A stretch of DNA of 64,000 nt, taken from Eumeta japonica. Its lineage: Eukaryota; Arthropoda; Insecta; Lepidoptera; Psychidae. The position numbers and the translations under genes are program-made. The stretch is taken from the NCBI GenBank assembly GCA_005406025.1, contig BGZK01000745.1:232100-296099 (forward strand), read 5' to 3'. This document shows positions 11,455 through 23,150 of the stretch, in pieces; within the stretch, counting starts at the first letter, position 1; each line of letters begins with the position of its first letter. A model generated the notes under the pieces. That model searched no databases and was not told where the DNA came from. It saw only the letters and a program-made list of their open reading frames with translations.

Positions 11455-11690
11455 TTCTCATGTGCCTCCAGCTTTGTAACTAATTTCAAAAAAGGAGGAG
11501 GTACTATGTTCGTCTGTATGTATTTTTTTATGTGTGTTAACTGATAACTTCGTCAATCGCACACCGATTTGAAAAAATCTTTTTTGTTTGAAGGGACATG
11601 CTCCCGAAGTGGTTTCATAGTCACCAAGCTGAAATCTGATGATGAAATCCTGGGAAATTCCACATACCTTCAAATATTAAAGGCTTGTAA
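11455..11690 (+). repeat. Diverged copy of the lepidopteran 'ACTTCAAAAAGGAGGAGG' repeat
   Basis: TAATTTCAAAAAAGGAGGAG at 11,480 is followed by a T-rich run, GATAACTTCGTCAATCGCAC and ACCGATTTGAAAAAATC, then ACATGCTCCCGAAGTGGTTT. The same series of blocks in the same order is seen at 61,616-61,800. I know this family as very common in Lepidoptera but cannot assign it to a class with confidence. Confidence 0.6.
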
Positions 11691-11917
11691 AGTATGTTAG
11701 AGCACTTCTTTTAATAAAAAATAGTTCAAAAATATTGAATGACTAATGCTATTAAAGTTTTTGCATCTGGAAGTTATCGTCTTATGCTGTTGAGCTGATC
11801 ATGGAAACCATAACTCTCTCCATAATAGTTAGAAGTTAAAGGATAATACTGCAATTTGTCGACAGCACCGAATCATCAAAGGCTACTATTAAAACTTAGT
11901 TACACGAAATTTTACTG

Positions 11918-12200
11918 TGTGTGCTAGAGCTGTGCTGTGGCCGACTGGTGAAATACCACGCTGTCAGAGAATACGGAAGTAGTAGCTTCCACTGTTTATT
12001 ATCGTCCAATGAGTGAGAGTTCCGGTGGCCTACACTTCTCCCCCCTCCATCATCCCGATCCCCTTCCACTACAAATCCCATTCCCTCCCAGAGGCCGGTT
12101 ATGCACTGGTGACTTCTCTGGAGATGCAAGCATCTAGTCTCTGATGGCGAACCTGTCCGTTTGCCCCTCGTCTATTAAAGAAAAATAATAAAAGCTATTA
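11918..12200 (+). repeat. Lepidopteran 'GTTCCGGTGGCC' tail repeat, copy 1
   Basis: Three copies in this window (here, 18.12 kb and 27.34 kb) share an order of blocks: GTGAGAGTTCCGGTGGCC, a C/T-rich stretch ending in a degenerate ATCCC, GCACTGGTGAC, and a tail near GGCGGCGGTGA or a decayed form. This copy ends in CCTGTCCGTTTGCCCCTCG. The order is constant but the length is variable. It resembles the 3' part of a retroposon family common in Lepidoptera; no coding part is present. Confidence 0.6.
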
Positions 12201-12599
12201 AAAAATAATACAAAAATTACTTATTAATCTACCTGTATATTACCATTCATTTATATAATTTCAAAGTGACTATTTAAGCAGAAACACGTTGAAATTCTAG
12301 CGATAGCAGTATAAATACGGTGAACTTATTTAATGTGGGAGTTAAAGCGAATGTGATCCGCATGAATTGCAGAACTTTTATATCACAAAGAATAAGAATA
12401 ACGTATATAGTATGTCTAAGAATAATTTGGTAGTTCCATTCTAATTAAGAATGTAAAGACCCTGGAATAATTATCAGCACCACCGCACAATAAATTTAGG
12501 ATCGAAACTGTCCACTTATTCTATAAAGACGAAGTGTAGCCAATTATATTAACCATGCAATATAGAGAAATGAATTATAAAGTTGTAATGTTCTGTTTT

Positions 12600-12690
12600 A
12601 TGAGATAAAATAAAAACCGACTATAAGATGTAATTTTAATTATACTATTAATTGTTTTTGGAGTCGGTTTCAGCTAAAGCAAGACAAAAA
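12600..12690 (-). repeat. Short remnant of the ACCGACT repeat
   Basis: AAAAACCGACTATAAG near 12,611 and TTGTTTTTGGAGTCGGTTTC near 12,652 are the two signature motifs of the element seen better at 61.6-62.64 kb, here within about 60 bp of each other. Confidence 0.45.
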
Positions 12691-12929
12691 AAAATCTATA
12701 AACATGAATATGAAATTTGAAGTATTGATTCAAACGACACAACGGCGTGTGATTTATCCTTTGTTAAACTCCAAAGCTCTTATACAACTAATTGTATAAA
12801 TAGGTTTTCGAAGGCGGTTTTTTATTGCTAATTTTATAAAAGATATTTTACATTACATGTATTCAGAAAAATCATATCACGTTATATAACGTACAAAAAT
12901 AAATCGTAAAGAAAGTTTATTTTCGTCAG

Positions 12930-13145
12930 GCGACCTGTGCTGAAGTGGGGCGCGTAGATGGCCCTCGAGAGCCCGCCGTGTGGCTGTATCGGCGGCCGAC
13001 AGGTGGCGCACGCGGTCGTACGGTTTTGACACTTGGACGTCCTACGTCTGTTAGAATTGGCATCGCAACTATTTAACGAGGTTATTGTCGAGCGTTACCC
13101 TCCATTTGTCTGCCGCGATCGGGATCGGGTATTTCGATTATTAAA
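12930..13145. other. GC-rich repeat-poor block (candidate regulatory DNA)
   Basis: A sharp GC rise between AT-rich flanks, with E-box-like CAGGTG in GACAGGTGGCGCACG (near 13,000) and GCGATCGGGATCGGG at its end. No ORF and no repeat match within the window. Confidence 0.3.
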
Positions 13146-13387
13146 AAATATACAAATAGCGTGAATTACCAAGGGAACATGCCCATACTACGTGACCCAT
13201 ATTTTACAATTATTTATCCCCTCTCCGCGCCCCTCGGAGACCACCAACCTTAGTATATACCACGACCCACCCCCCACATATGGTTTTAAATCGTTTCTTG
13301 CAACCAGAAAGTCAATATAATAAAGAAGAAAAAACTTATATAAAAACATATTGTAAGAGGAACTTACCTTTTGCTACAAATACAATA

Positions 13388-13745
13388 CTGGGTGATTCCG
13401 TTCTATGGTTTTTAATGTCCTGTATTGTTTGTCCTCACTGGTCATTAATTAATAATCTATTAATGAAATTTTTGTGTTAATTGGATAATTATAAACATAT
13501 TTCAACATTGTTTTTATATAATATAATTTACCACTCAAAGAAAACTTTTATTATATCACTGAAATGTCCAAATGTCATGTCTGGACACGGTATATATATT
13601 ATATAAAAATAATGTTTAAATATGGTTACAATTATCCAATTAACATAAAATTTTCATTAATAGATTATTAATTAATGACCAGTGAGAACAAACAGAACAA
13701 ACAATACAGGATATTAAAAATCACAGTTAAAATGGAATCATCCTA
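13388..13745. mobile_element. Foldback MITE with about 145-bp inverted arms
   Basis: The left arm (13,388-13,530) and the reverse complement of the right arm (about 13,590-13,745) match over nearly their whole length. Shared blocks include GGTCATTAATTAATAATC, TAATGAAA, TTAATTGGATAATT and TGTATTGTTTGT, with about 60 bp in the centre. The right arm has an extra duplicated CAAACAGAA. The element would fold into one long hairpin. It has no coding capacity; a 66-aa ORF overlaps the left arm by chance. Similar sequence continues outward for some bases, but the exact ends and target duplication are not clear. Confidence 0.85.
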
Positions 13746-14089
13746 CTATATTAGCACACTACTGTTGACTGAGTACAAAAACTGTCAGTTATAAATCAGC
13801 TCGCGTCCCGGTATATGTGCGTTAGTGTTGCCAACTTTGAGTTTAAAAAGCGCTGATCGCTGCGCGCCATAATTTGAATATACATATCTCGAAAAAATGC
13901 GAGATATCTCTGACCACGTGACGAAGCCTTAAAGCAAGTGACCAAGCGGGGATTCCAGGACCCCATCCCCTCCTTGAACTTGTCACATAGTATGTTCCCC
14001 AATACTATGGCCGGGGCAATAGTATACGATCATAATGGAACCCGTTGAGTCAGTTGCCTGCTATCTTACAATATTTTCTTCGAAATTGA

Positions 14090-14330
14090 GAGGGTTAAAC
14101 TTAATGCCGCCCGGGCGGTATCGGTATATGTTGAGCTGTCATTGACCGTTCTCAGTGATGTGATGTTAGCATCCGTGATTGACGATTTAGTATGCTCTGT
14201 GGTACTTTATATTATACGTTTACTTTAAATTATACGTTTATCAGTCTATTGTCGCGTCATCTCCGTTGTGACCAGGAATTTTCTGTTTCAGAATCAACGC
14301 ACTCACCGCTCGTTAGGCGCCGTTCAATAC
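14090..14330. other. Moderately GC-rich block with a 12-bp palindrome
   Basis: Contains the perfect palindrome CCGCCCGGGCGG (14,107-14,118) in otherwise unremarkable non-coding DNA. No ORF or repeat family recognised. Confidence 0.25.
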
Positions 14331-14384
14331 GTATTATCGTATATTTATAATAAGTAAACTGAAAATATATATATATGTATGCGT

Positions 14385-14615
14385 GTGATAGAAAGGTTGG
14401 CAAAAGTCGCCGTAGAAAATCCTACGCAGGCCATATTGGTGGCATATTAAAAAAGGGCTAGATTTTTAAGTACCCGAAACCGACGAGCTTGCATGAAAAG
14501 ATTGATGGATGTCGGTGAAGCAAGAGAGGTATGCAAAGATCGTATCATGTGGGATTCTATAATCTCTGCCTACTCTTCTGGGAAATAGGCGTGAGTTTAT
14601 ATTATTAATATGTAA
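14385..14615 (+). pseudogene. LINE 3' end, copy 1 (broken reverse-transcriptase C-terminus)
   Basis: Translation in shifting frames gives fragments like YAGHIGGILKKG, then STRNRRACMKRLMDV and SEAREVCKDR. These correspond to the very C-terminal end of a non-LTR retrotransposon ORF2 that occurs five times in this window. The 3' tail (GGCGTGAGTTTATATTATTA) is shared with copies 2 and 3. Only the last 230 bp are present, the usual outcome of 5' truncation during target-primed reverse transcription. I would place it near the RTE or Jockey groups but cannot decide. Confidence 0.7.
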
Positions 14616-14764
14616 AATTCGTGACTCTACGAACGCAGCCACTCTCATAACTAAACTTTTTATTGAACGACAGGCATTGTATGTTTAAAAACATTACGTA
14701 CAATAAATTTAATAACAACAGTATAGATTCTTTAGTGCACAGTTGAATATAAAGTTCTAACGGG

Positions 14765-15005
14765 CCGTAATGGCTTAGCCCTTAAGAGTTTCGCCCGCGA
14801 ACCAGAAGGAACCAAAATGGTTTTATACTGTTGGTTCGAGCGCATGCATTTGCGCAATGCATTTTTTAACTGGAACCAAACCGCTCGCTCCGTGCCCGGA
14901 GGGGGACGTTAAGCCGTCGGCTCCGGATGTCGTCACTACTTCGATGACGACGGCAGTCAGCAGCTCCCCGCCCGCACCGAGCCAGCGCGAGGGCCTCAAA
15001 GTCTA
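14765..15005 (+). repeat. tRNA-derived SINE-like element
   Basis: An A-box-like ATGGCTTAGCCCTTAAGAG (14,770) and a B-box-like TTGGTTCGAGCGC (14,831) suit a tRNA-derived RNA polymerase III promoter, although the spacing is wider than normal. Further on, GGGGGACGTTAAGCCGTCGG matches a 3' module that I recall in lepidopteran SINEs, and the element at 29.29 kb has a related form (GGAGAGCACGTACACTATG). Confidence 0.45.
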
Positions 15006-15049
15006 AGCCTTCCGATCCTAATAAAATGATTGCGGCGGCATGCTTGTGA

Positions 15050-16190
15050 TTACGTGAACGCGTTAAGAATAGAAAAATAATTAATTATCAATTTTCGCAC
15101 GTAACTTAATCAGCAGTCATTTTAGCTTTTTTTGTTAATAAGTAACGTTTGAACTTAACGGAGTAGCATGTACGAGGAAGTTCTACATGCGGACCGTTAC
15201 AGTAAAAATTATGTATCATAAAGGCGTCCGGCGTTTACTAGAGTTCACAACGTTTTTGTATTACGGAATCATAAAAGCTTTTAAAATTATTACATTATCG
15301 GTTATTAATGATTATTGTATTCTTTTACGGCTTAAAGTTTATTCTAAAGTGAATATCAATGTTTGTTTTATTATACAGCTGTAAATTATTGGATTTAATA
15401 ATTAATACTCATGTTCACAACATTCCCATTTCTAACGTTATCTTAACAAATAAGCTTTAATTTCGTTTGTTTGAGTTCGTTCACTTGAGTTATTCATAGA
15501 AATATCCAAACAATGGGTAAAGCATTTAATGTAATTCTTGTAATTACGTCGACGTGTAAAACGCTTATTTCGGATGAGAGACCTCGGATTCAATTTTCGT
15601 TCAAAGAAACAGTCTGTATATAACAACATTTTTTAAAATCATCACAATATTAAATTTCTCATTCTTGTTTTTTTTTTTTTAGTATAATCATATCATATTA
15701 TTCTCGGTACGGAAAAATTATTAGTCTGGAAATGATGTATTTAGTGTGCTCTGTTTTAAAAAAAAAATAATTTATTCGCCTGTTTCTTCTATACACTTTT
15801 CCAAATTTTTAGTAGTTGTAAAAAAATGGTCTTCATTTTTCAAAGTCCTTAAGCCCTTAAGGCTTTTTTTTCTTAACTTTATTACGACTTATACGATTTG
15901 TAAATTTATATAGTTACGATTTCGCAATGTTCACTTATGTATTTATTAATATCATAGATTTCTCACACCTTTGTTGACATACACCTGTTTCACTTGAAGG
16001 TTGAAATAACTATGTTAATTAACAAAATGAAAACATTTTTTTTACAGCGAACAGACCGCGTTAAAACTGAGGGGGTGATTCTCAGATCAAAAAATGATCG
16101 AATAAATACTCGAGCAAAAAAGTAATCTGTACATACGGATATCTCATACAATACATTTTACGTCCGCTACACTTATGTATGACAAAAGAA
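15050..16190. other. AT-rich DNA, no feature seen
   Basis: About 1.1 kb with several homopolymer runs and no recognised gene or repeat. Confidence 0.5.
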
Positions 16191-16205
16191 AAATAAAATC
16201 AGAAT

Positions 16206-16640
16206 CAATGCAGTGGAGACGCGATCGTTGGGTAGTATGTGTGAAGTGTCACGGAAAGATAGATGTAGAAACAGTAATTTCAGATAGCGGTGTGGTTTGA
16301 AGGAAGATGTAGTTATTAGAGTAGAAAGAGGTATGTTGAGATGATTTGGCCATCTGGAAACGATGAATGAATGTAGACTAACAAAACAAATTTATAGAGT
16401 GAATGTGTGTGATGCAAAGGTCCGCAAGGGTGACCCTAGGAAATTCTATGCAGACCAATGTTGGTGGCGTATTAAAAAAAGGGCCGAATTTTGAGCACCC
16501 GAAACCGACGAGCTTGCATGAAAAGTTTGATTGATATCAGTGAGGCAAGAGAGATATGCAAAGATCGTACCAGATGGAAATCTATACTCTCTGCCTACCC
16601 TTCTGGGAAACAGGCGCGAGTTTATATTATATTATTACTA
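16206..16640 (+). pseudogene. LINE 3' end, copy 2, longest plus-strand copy
   Basis: The decayed reading frame gives VSRKDRCRNS, RCGLKEDVVIRVERGMLR, then FGHLETMNECRLTKQIYRVN and VCDAKVRKG. These are followed by the same NRRACM..L..ISEAREICKD end as copy 1. The 'ML.WFGH.ERM' motif is the usual C-terminal segment of many insect non-LTR reverse transcriptases; here the W codon reads TGA. The tail is CAGGCGCGAGTTTATATTAT. There are several stops and frame changes, so it is dead. Confidence 0.8.
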
Positions 16641-16649
16641 CATTTTACG

Positions 16650-17280
16650 TCCCCACTTATGTAACTAAGTACCGCACGAAACGTCTGAGGCTGTAAATGA
16701 CTGCTTTCATTAGACTAATGTTCGCCCAGTGATTGAAATTCAATCATAATCGTTACTGGAAATTTGTAGGAAACATATATGATTTCATATGTTTCGAATA
16801 TTCTTTTTTCTACTTTTATATATTCATTACTTTTATATCCGAAACCATGCACGTAGACGTAAGGAGCGTAAAGCATCACGTATAAAGACTTCTAGACAAA
16901 GGTTTCACATTACGTCGAAGGTGTAAAAAAAACCTAACTTTTCCGAATTTTTTTTATTGATAGCACCAAAGCTCGTTAATAGTTACTAAACAAAATATAA
17001 AAATAAAAAAAACAAAATCGATTAACAAACAGAGTAGAGTATGATTGAACCATTTTGCATTTATGTACTTATACGTAAATATATTTCGCCGATATCACAT
17101 TAAACGTTGAATCACACGACCACGAAATCACCTCTCACTTCAATTCTCATCATTACACTGACGGTTCTGAGCTATGACGCGTAACGCAAATTAATTTAAG
17201 GCCTAATACGATACTCCCGATGCAAATTCCTCTATTAAGTTGGTTAAATAAACTTGTATTGTCTTCAGTTAAATAATTGT
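16650..17280. other. AT-rich DNA, no feature seen
   Basis: No gene, no recognised repeat. Confidence 0.5.
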
Positions 17281-18010
17281 TCGCGCAGGCTGTTTGGCGA
17301 GCAAGAAGCGGACGACACTCGATTAAACCGAACGTAAACGGTATTTTTTTCGCGCACGCAACTTCCCCCGAACTTACAGCACATTAGTCGCGGCCAGCCC
17401 GACGCGCAAGTTACCGTTATAGTTTATCTTTCGTTAGCCGGGTCTAATTTAACTTTGGGAAATCCGGGTCCCGCGCGGTTCGCCGCGAATAATTAAAAGT
17501 AATTAGTCTGCAGCGCTCATTGTCAAGATGACTAATATATCTCGTTACGTTAGTAATTAATTTGGGTTTCGGATGCGAGCGTCTGACTCCGCCGCGCGGC
17601 CCCCGAGGTTGAATGTATCGCTCGGTAGACAACCGCACATCGTGCTCGATCCTATAAAATAAACGCTCCCGTGAACGTGTTGCGTCAAGATTTACTTACC
17701 CCGCGGCTCGGCCACGTTTACCCTCCCGCAATCCCTTTTTCCAGATCGTGGGACTTGGAACCCCGAAACGACAACGTTAGGGTCGACGGCCTCCCCCGTG
17801 CTCCCCGAGGCACGGACCGAACGGTTTGATTCGATAAGTCAAATTAAACTGTTCGTTTATTCTGACCTGATCGCCGGCGAACAGACTGACGAGTTTTAAA
17901 ATGAAGAATTAAAACACTCGTCAGTAAATTCGCCGGTGATCAGTATCGGGTCCGGTACCTCCCGGTGAGATGGCGATGCTCACAAAGACTGAACCGCTAC
18001 CGTTAATTTT
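17280..18010. other. Largest GC-rich repeat-poor block (candidate regulatory DNA)
   Basis: About 700 bp of CpG-containing sequence with no convincing ORF (a 64-aa minus-strand ORF at 17,444-17,638 is arginine-rich by composition) and no repeat family. It contains the long hairpin described separately at 17,867-17,943. The combination of base composition, lack of transposon matches and a structured element makes it the best candidate in the window for conserved non-coding DNA or a small RNA gene. Confidence 0.35.
17867..17943. ncRNA. Pre-miRNA-like hairpin, 77 nt
   Basis: Left arm CTGATCGCCGGCGAA / ACTGACGAGTTTTAA (with CAG between) pairs with right arm TTAAAACACTCGTCAGT / TTCGCCGGTGATCAG around a 9-nt loop (17,900-17,908). 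The only flaws are one mismatch in the outer stem, a 3-nt internal loop and a 2-nt bulge. The size, loop and imperfect pairing suit a microRNA precursor, and it lies in a non-repetitive GC block. I do not recognise the arms as a known microRNA. It could instead be a small foldback element or a DNA cruciform. Strand is undetermined. Confidence 0.35.
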
Positions 18011-18117
18011 ATATTGTCATTTTCTCTGATGTCTAGAATATAGATGAATTACAACACTTGCATAGAACTTTTATTTATTTCTTTTTTTATTTTCCATGCA
18101 CAAAATTTAAATAAAAT

Positions 18118-18400
18118 TCAGTGTGGTAGAACCATGGTCAGCTTGGCTGTGGAACAAAAATGAGATGTCTCCACCGGTAATTTATCATAGTCGCAAGGAA
18201 TACAAAAGTAAAGTAACAACTTCCGTTGTTGCGGTTTGTTTAGTGATAGAGGTTCCGGTGGCCCATTCTCCCCCTCTTCCATCACTTCACTCCTCTTTAT
18301 GGATTCCGACTCCATCACATATCCTGTTCGCACCTAAGAGGGTGACCACGCACTGGCGACTCCTCTAGGATTGCGAGTGTCCATGGGCGGCGGTGACCAC
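18118..18400 (+). repeat. Lepidopteran 'GTTCCGGTGGCC' tail repeat, copy 2
   Basis: Best-preserved copy: AGAGGTTCCGGTGGCCCAT (18,248), then C/T-rich DNA, GTGACCACGCACTGGCGAC (18,341), and GTCCATGGGCGGCGGTGACC (18,379). Overlapping ORFs of 71 and 81 aa on opposite strands are by-products. Confidence 0.65.
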
Positions 18401-21180
18401 TTTTTCTTAACAGGTTCGAAAAATCATTTGCGCCTCGAAAATATTTCAATTAAAATGCATCGACACGTACATAAAAAATACGATTGCACTAACTACTAGC
18501 TCATATTCACAATTTTGTTTAATGCTTTCAAATACGGTTTTTTTAAATGTTAATCGATTTAATAAGTCATATTTCATTAGTAGTGGGTAATCACATCCAC
18601 ATATTTGAACCGGTTCCTTCAGCACTTCAAAGATATGTAAAGTTCAAATAAGTAGAGCAAACAACTCCACCTTTGTTTGGACACTCATGTCTTTGTTTGG
18701 ACAACCCGTTCGAACCTTCAACTTCTATATCCATGCAAAATTCTTATGTTGCCGTTGTAGAACATATTGGTAAAGATTTATATTTCACAGTATTTCCGAG
18801 ATCGAGTTTCAATAAATCAATTTGAATAGAAAATAAATTTAATATGCATATATAATAAAAATAGAAAATAAAAATATGCATACTAAAACAAATGTGGGTT
18901 ACTATCAATATTATTTCCGTTCTATTAAAGTTGTTAATTTTTGGTTCATCGAACAAGATGAATTATTCATTTACTTTCTTGATCGTTGATTGGCAGATGT
19001 TTAGAAAACTCATATGTTTTCATAATCGTGAATTATTTAAATCCAAAATTCCCATGGAAATTATTCATTGTCGATATAAATACTTATTTATAAGTAAAAA
19101 TACTCTAAGAGTATAGGTACATAACCGTGTTTTTTTGTGTGTACGGCTTACAGAAAAAAAAAATACAACAAAGGTAAACAAAGGAGAATACTTCGATACA
19201 ATGTCAGGATATTCAAAGGTATTTGGGAAGTGGAAAGTAAAAGGCTTTAGGCAATGTTTGGAGGTTTCCTCCGCTCCATTACACGGGCATGGGTTATAAA
19301 CGGGGACTAACATACGCTTATCGCTTCTAAGAAAACATGATAAAAAAGAGGGAGCGCGCCGGCGCTACTTTGAAGTAGGTACGTGTTGTGCTTAAAATGT
19401 GGAAATGCTGAACTGCAGACAGGCGTTCTGACATGATTCCGGTTTGAGGGCGTTTCGAGTGGTTTGTGGTTTTCTAAAAATATATTTGTATTCTTTATAA
19501 ATTCCGTATTTCATAATTCTTGATGAATTCGTATAAAATAAAATGTTCGATTGTCTGACGAGGAGTTCCATTAACAAAAAATACTCTTCGTTAGCAGTCG
19601 GGTCAAAACAACCCAATTACAATCATTTCATGGAGATTTATTCTTACTTTTTGAAGAATTACACATTACATTTCTTTAACACAGCAACACCGAACACGAT
19701 TCGGAATAGGTTTCTATCAGATCTCGTGAAAATGACGACATAAACGATATAAGATAGTTGGTTGGCTAGTGATAATTATGGCAACTATGCTTTGGAAATT
19801 TTTGTCAGTCACTGAGTTGTGTGTAAAAATTCTTATCACCTCAGTCTTCGTAGTGCATTAGAGCACTGAAAATGATATTATTTAAATATGTTTTCGGTTC
19901 CGAGCACAAGTTTAGCACTAATGTGAATCTTTGATTTTTATCTTGTTTATTTAAAAAATTCATCGATGTCAGTAAAGTAAAAACTTATGTAGGTTTCTTT
20001 CTTGGTAAACAGGCGTGATAGAGATGTATATCTAAATAAGTTTTCCACTTACATAATTAAGAATAAATTTATTAACAATTGTTTCAAAATACGCTATTTT
20101 AAAGGAATTATTTACGCTCACATTCAGTTCAAACATTTTTTGGTATACCTTTAATAATAACAATATCGTATATATTAATACGCTAAGGGTAAGATGTTTG
20201 CCTCCCTTTTTAGAAAAAAAAACTTCACAATTACTTCACATATATTTTTTATCATTTCATAGATAATTGCTTGCTCTACCGGCATCAACAACTAAAAACA
20301 AATATCATTGCTTTTGTTTTTGTAAATTAATTAATTATTAAAATTATATATGTGCTGCCATCTGACGACTTTAATTTTGAAACAACGTCAACATGATTGA
20401 CGGTCGGTAAATTTTGTCTTCAAATATTTCTTCGATCTGTCATCTGAGCTTCATAATGTAATACAACAAAAAGAAGAATTTTATAAACAGTGTGCAAAAT
20501 TAGAAAAAAAATTAAATATCTGCAATAAATTTTTATTTATTAAATAGCATTGAATGATTTATTTACATAATAATTACAAAAACGATAAAATAAAATGCCT
20601 AGGCATCGAACATTGGAAAATCAAGCAGAAAGACGTCGAAGTAAGTTGAATTGTATCAAATATGTACATAAAAATATACTTAAAATATTGTTTATGAAGA
20701 AGTTTTGTAATAAAAAAAGAAATAAAATTAATATTTACAGTAATTTTGTAAACTGATAATTATTATACATTATCTGTGCAAATTATTCGCACAGGGTACG
20801 TCTAGTTATAAATTAAAAGTACAACGCAAAAATGAATCTAAAAACGTATATGGCTCATTTTACAAAAATTATCAAATATGTAACTGTGTAAGCTATCTTC
20901 TTCATTAACAGAAATCGTTGTGTTTCTTAAAATATTTTCGAATATCTAATATATACTTGTGTATTCCGTTAAAAAGTATGTATTACACTTTTTCAAATCT
21001 AAGCCAACATACAGATAGGTATAGGATATAGAACAAACAATGTTTTACGATTCAATAGATAATAAAACGCATATGATTACGAACATTCTTAATGACATAC
21101 AAAAAACTCCCAATCGTCGCATTATAGGCGATTTAGGCTGAAAAACGTTGCCTATTCCTTCGCGTAATTCTTTTATTTTG
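18400..21180. other. AT-rich DNA, almost nothing seen
   Basis: About 2.8 kb of AT-rich DNA without recognised repeats. Several ORFs of 60-82 aa lie on both strands, overlap each other and show no protein family features. One small reading frame near a good splice-donor-like sequence (20,595-20,650) is discussed in the findings. Confidence 0.45.
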
Positions 21181-21184
21181 TACC

Positions 21185-21420
21185 AGTAAATATGTATCGC
21201 CCGAGTCGCAGCCGGCTGCCAAAACGCGCCATTAATATTCAGGGCTGCGCGCGCTCAACTCCTTCGGTTGCTCGGCCTTTCTGCGCGTCACCTTTCGCGA
21301 AGTAAGATCACCGACTTATTTACATAGATAATCCAATTTCGTAGACGTTTACGGGACTTTTTATTTAAATAACGTTATACGGCGCTGGCGGCGCGCACGA
21401 CTTCGCCGACGTGAATGTGT
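21185..21420. other. GC-rich repeat-poor block (candidate regulatory DNA)
   Basis: CpG-containing (CTGCGCGCGCTCAACTCC near 21,244; CGGCGCTGGCGGCGCGC near 21,380) between AT-rich flanks. No ORF or repeat recognised. Confidence 0.3.
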
Positions 21421-21504
21421 AGCTTGTTTCTATACGTGTCATAGGGATAAGTAGATATAGAACGGAACAGAATCTTAAAGACACAGAGAAGGGATATTGC
21501 ATAA

Positions 21505-21585
21505 AATAATTCTATGGTACTGTATGGTATGGTATGGTGTGTCTTGCGAGCAATATATAGCATTAGCTTATGGCTATGGCTATAC
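21505..21585. repeat. Short TATGG / TATGGC minisatellite
   Basis: A few units of TATGG (near 21,525-21,540) and of ATGGCT (near 21,570-21,582). Slippage-type simple repeat. Confidence 0.6.
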
Positions 21586-21838
21586 GAACTGATCCAAATT
21601 AATTTATTTTCTAGATAAACGGTTATAATCGTATTTAATGTAACGATAGGTGTATAAAATAATTTTGTTATTAAATATATATTTAGTATAAAATATGCAT
21701 GTGTCAAATTTTTGTTAAGGTATTTATCTACTTTTAAGTCATCTCCATAAATAAGTTATAATTCGCTATGACGAAAATATGCTAATGCAAAGACTAATAA
21801 ATCTTAGTTACCAATTCATGAACTTAAGGCTAAAGCAT

Positions 21839-21882
21839 TAAAGTGAACAGTAATTAAGTAACCTTAATTACTGTTCACTTTA
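21839..21882. repeat. Perfect 20-bp inverted repeat with 4-nt loop
   Basis: AAGTGAACAGTAATTAAG and its exact complement CTTAATTACTGTTCACTT flank TAAC; with the outer pairs the stem reaches 20 bp without mismatch. The loop is too short for a usual microRNA precursor. A small foldback remnant, a cruciform site or a paired homeodomain site (TAATTA in both arms) are all possible. Confidence 0.8.
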
Positions 21883-21899
21883 GTTTAACATTTTAAGAT

Positions 21900-23150
21900 T
21901 TTCCAATACAAAATTTCGTCTCCTAGCACTTTTTTATGTCCAAAATTATACAAGTCATAATTGAATTACATTTACTGCAAATGTGCGCTTTGTGTTACCG
22001 CTATTGGTTAATATATCTTTATTTAAAGTTTTAACTGTTAATCAACGTTCGAGTTTAACACTGAAATTTACTTATTTTTTCTATTAATGGTCGAATATTT
22101 CTCTTAGTTTAAAGTTTAACTGGATTCGAAGATCGGAGTAATCTTGTAAATTCCATGAAAAAATAAATTCTCATCCCATCCGGATGGTTATGATGTACTT
22201 TTCAACTGCAAAATCACATCAGTAGTTGTGCTGCGTTGAAAATATCAGCACGTTTTGCTCCAAACTATAGAAGAATTGTTTAAAATTACTAAGTAAAGAA
22301 TGGTCTATAGCTTTAACTGACTGTGTAGTGAAATGAAGTAGTCAATAAATACCAGATGTATGCCAGAACAAATGGAGATGAGAATTTGGTTATTTTAAAG
22401 AAAAGTCGAGGATTCGTTGAAATAAATTTTTGGAATAAATTATCACACCTGATGGAGAAATATTAATGTATGGTGTATTCGTATGTACAAATATTTAGTT
22501 ATCTTAATATATATAATTTTAATTTAATATACATTAAGTCTTACATTTTGGCAAAGTTCATTAATGCAAGTTTTAGAGGTAAATGCGTCTGAAACTTTCG
22601 GAAGGACGACACCAGCTCGGATAAATCTAGGTCTTGCCGTGTCACTTACGTGGACAGTTATGTCCGTTATGTATTTCGTTACACATATTATAGTATATAG
22701 TTATTGGACAACTAGACATGCGTTATTTCTCTTGCAATATAAGTTATACCTTGAACTATCGGGTACTAGGCGGGCACCACTTTTCATGAGAATATTAGTA
22801 CTACAGTATTCACGTCATATTTCATTGTTAGCTCAATATTAAAAATTTGACATAGCATGGGAAGTTCTGGCAAAATTTCTCTGATGAGCGAATTTCTTCA
22901 TGGCCTATTTTGTCGTTGTTAAAGTAGCAAGGTAGAAAAACCGTCAGTGACGCCGCTGGTTTGAGGTCGAGCGCTGACATTGTGTATGAGCGTGTCAAAC
23001 GTTGCCACATTATAGTCACCACAATAATCATAATATTTTGATGATGGCAAAGGTTTTGGAGTGACAAAGCGCTTGGGGTTAAGGTAGTTACAAAATAAAT
23101 ATTATTTGAGTTTTGGGAAGAACGGATTTCTAATAACATATTTTTAGTGT
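21900..23150. other. AT-rich DNA with an unplaced 92-aa ORF
   Basis: The plus-strand ORF at 22,564-22,842 has a hydrophobic middle (VSLTWTVMSVMYFVTHIIVY) but no family features. I would not call it a gene. No repeat was recognised in the rest. Confidence 0.4.

Noticed and set aside
22564..22842. 92-codon ORF with a possible membrane segment
   Set aside because: One hydrophobic stretch in AT-rich DNA is expected by chance; nothing else supports a gene.
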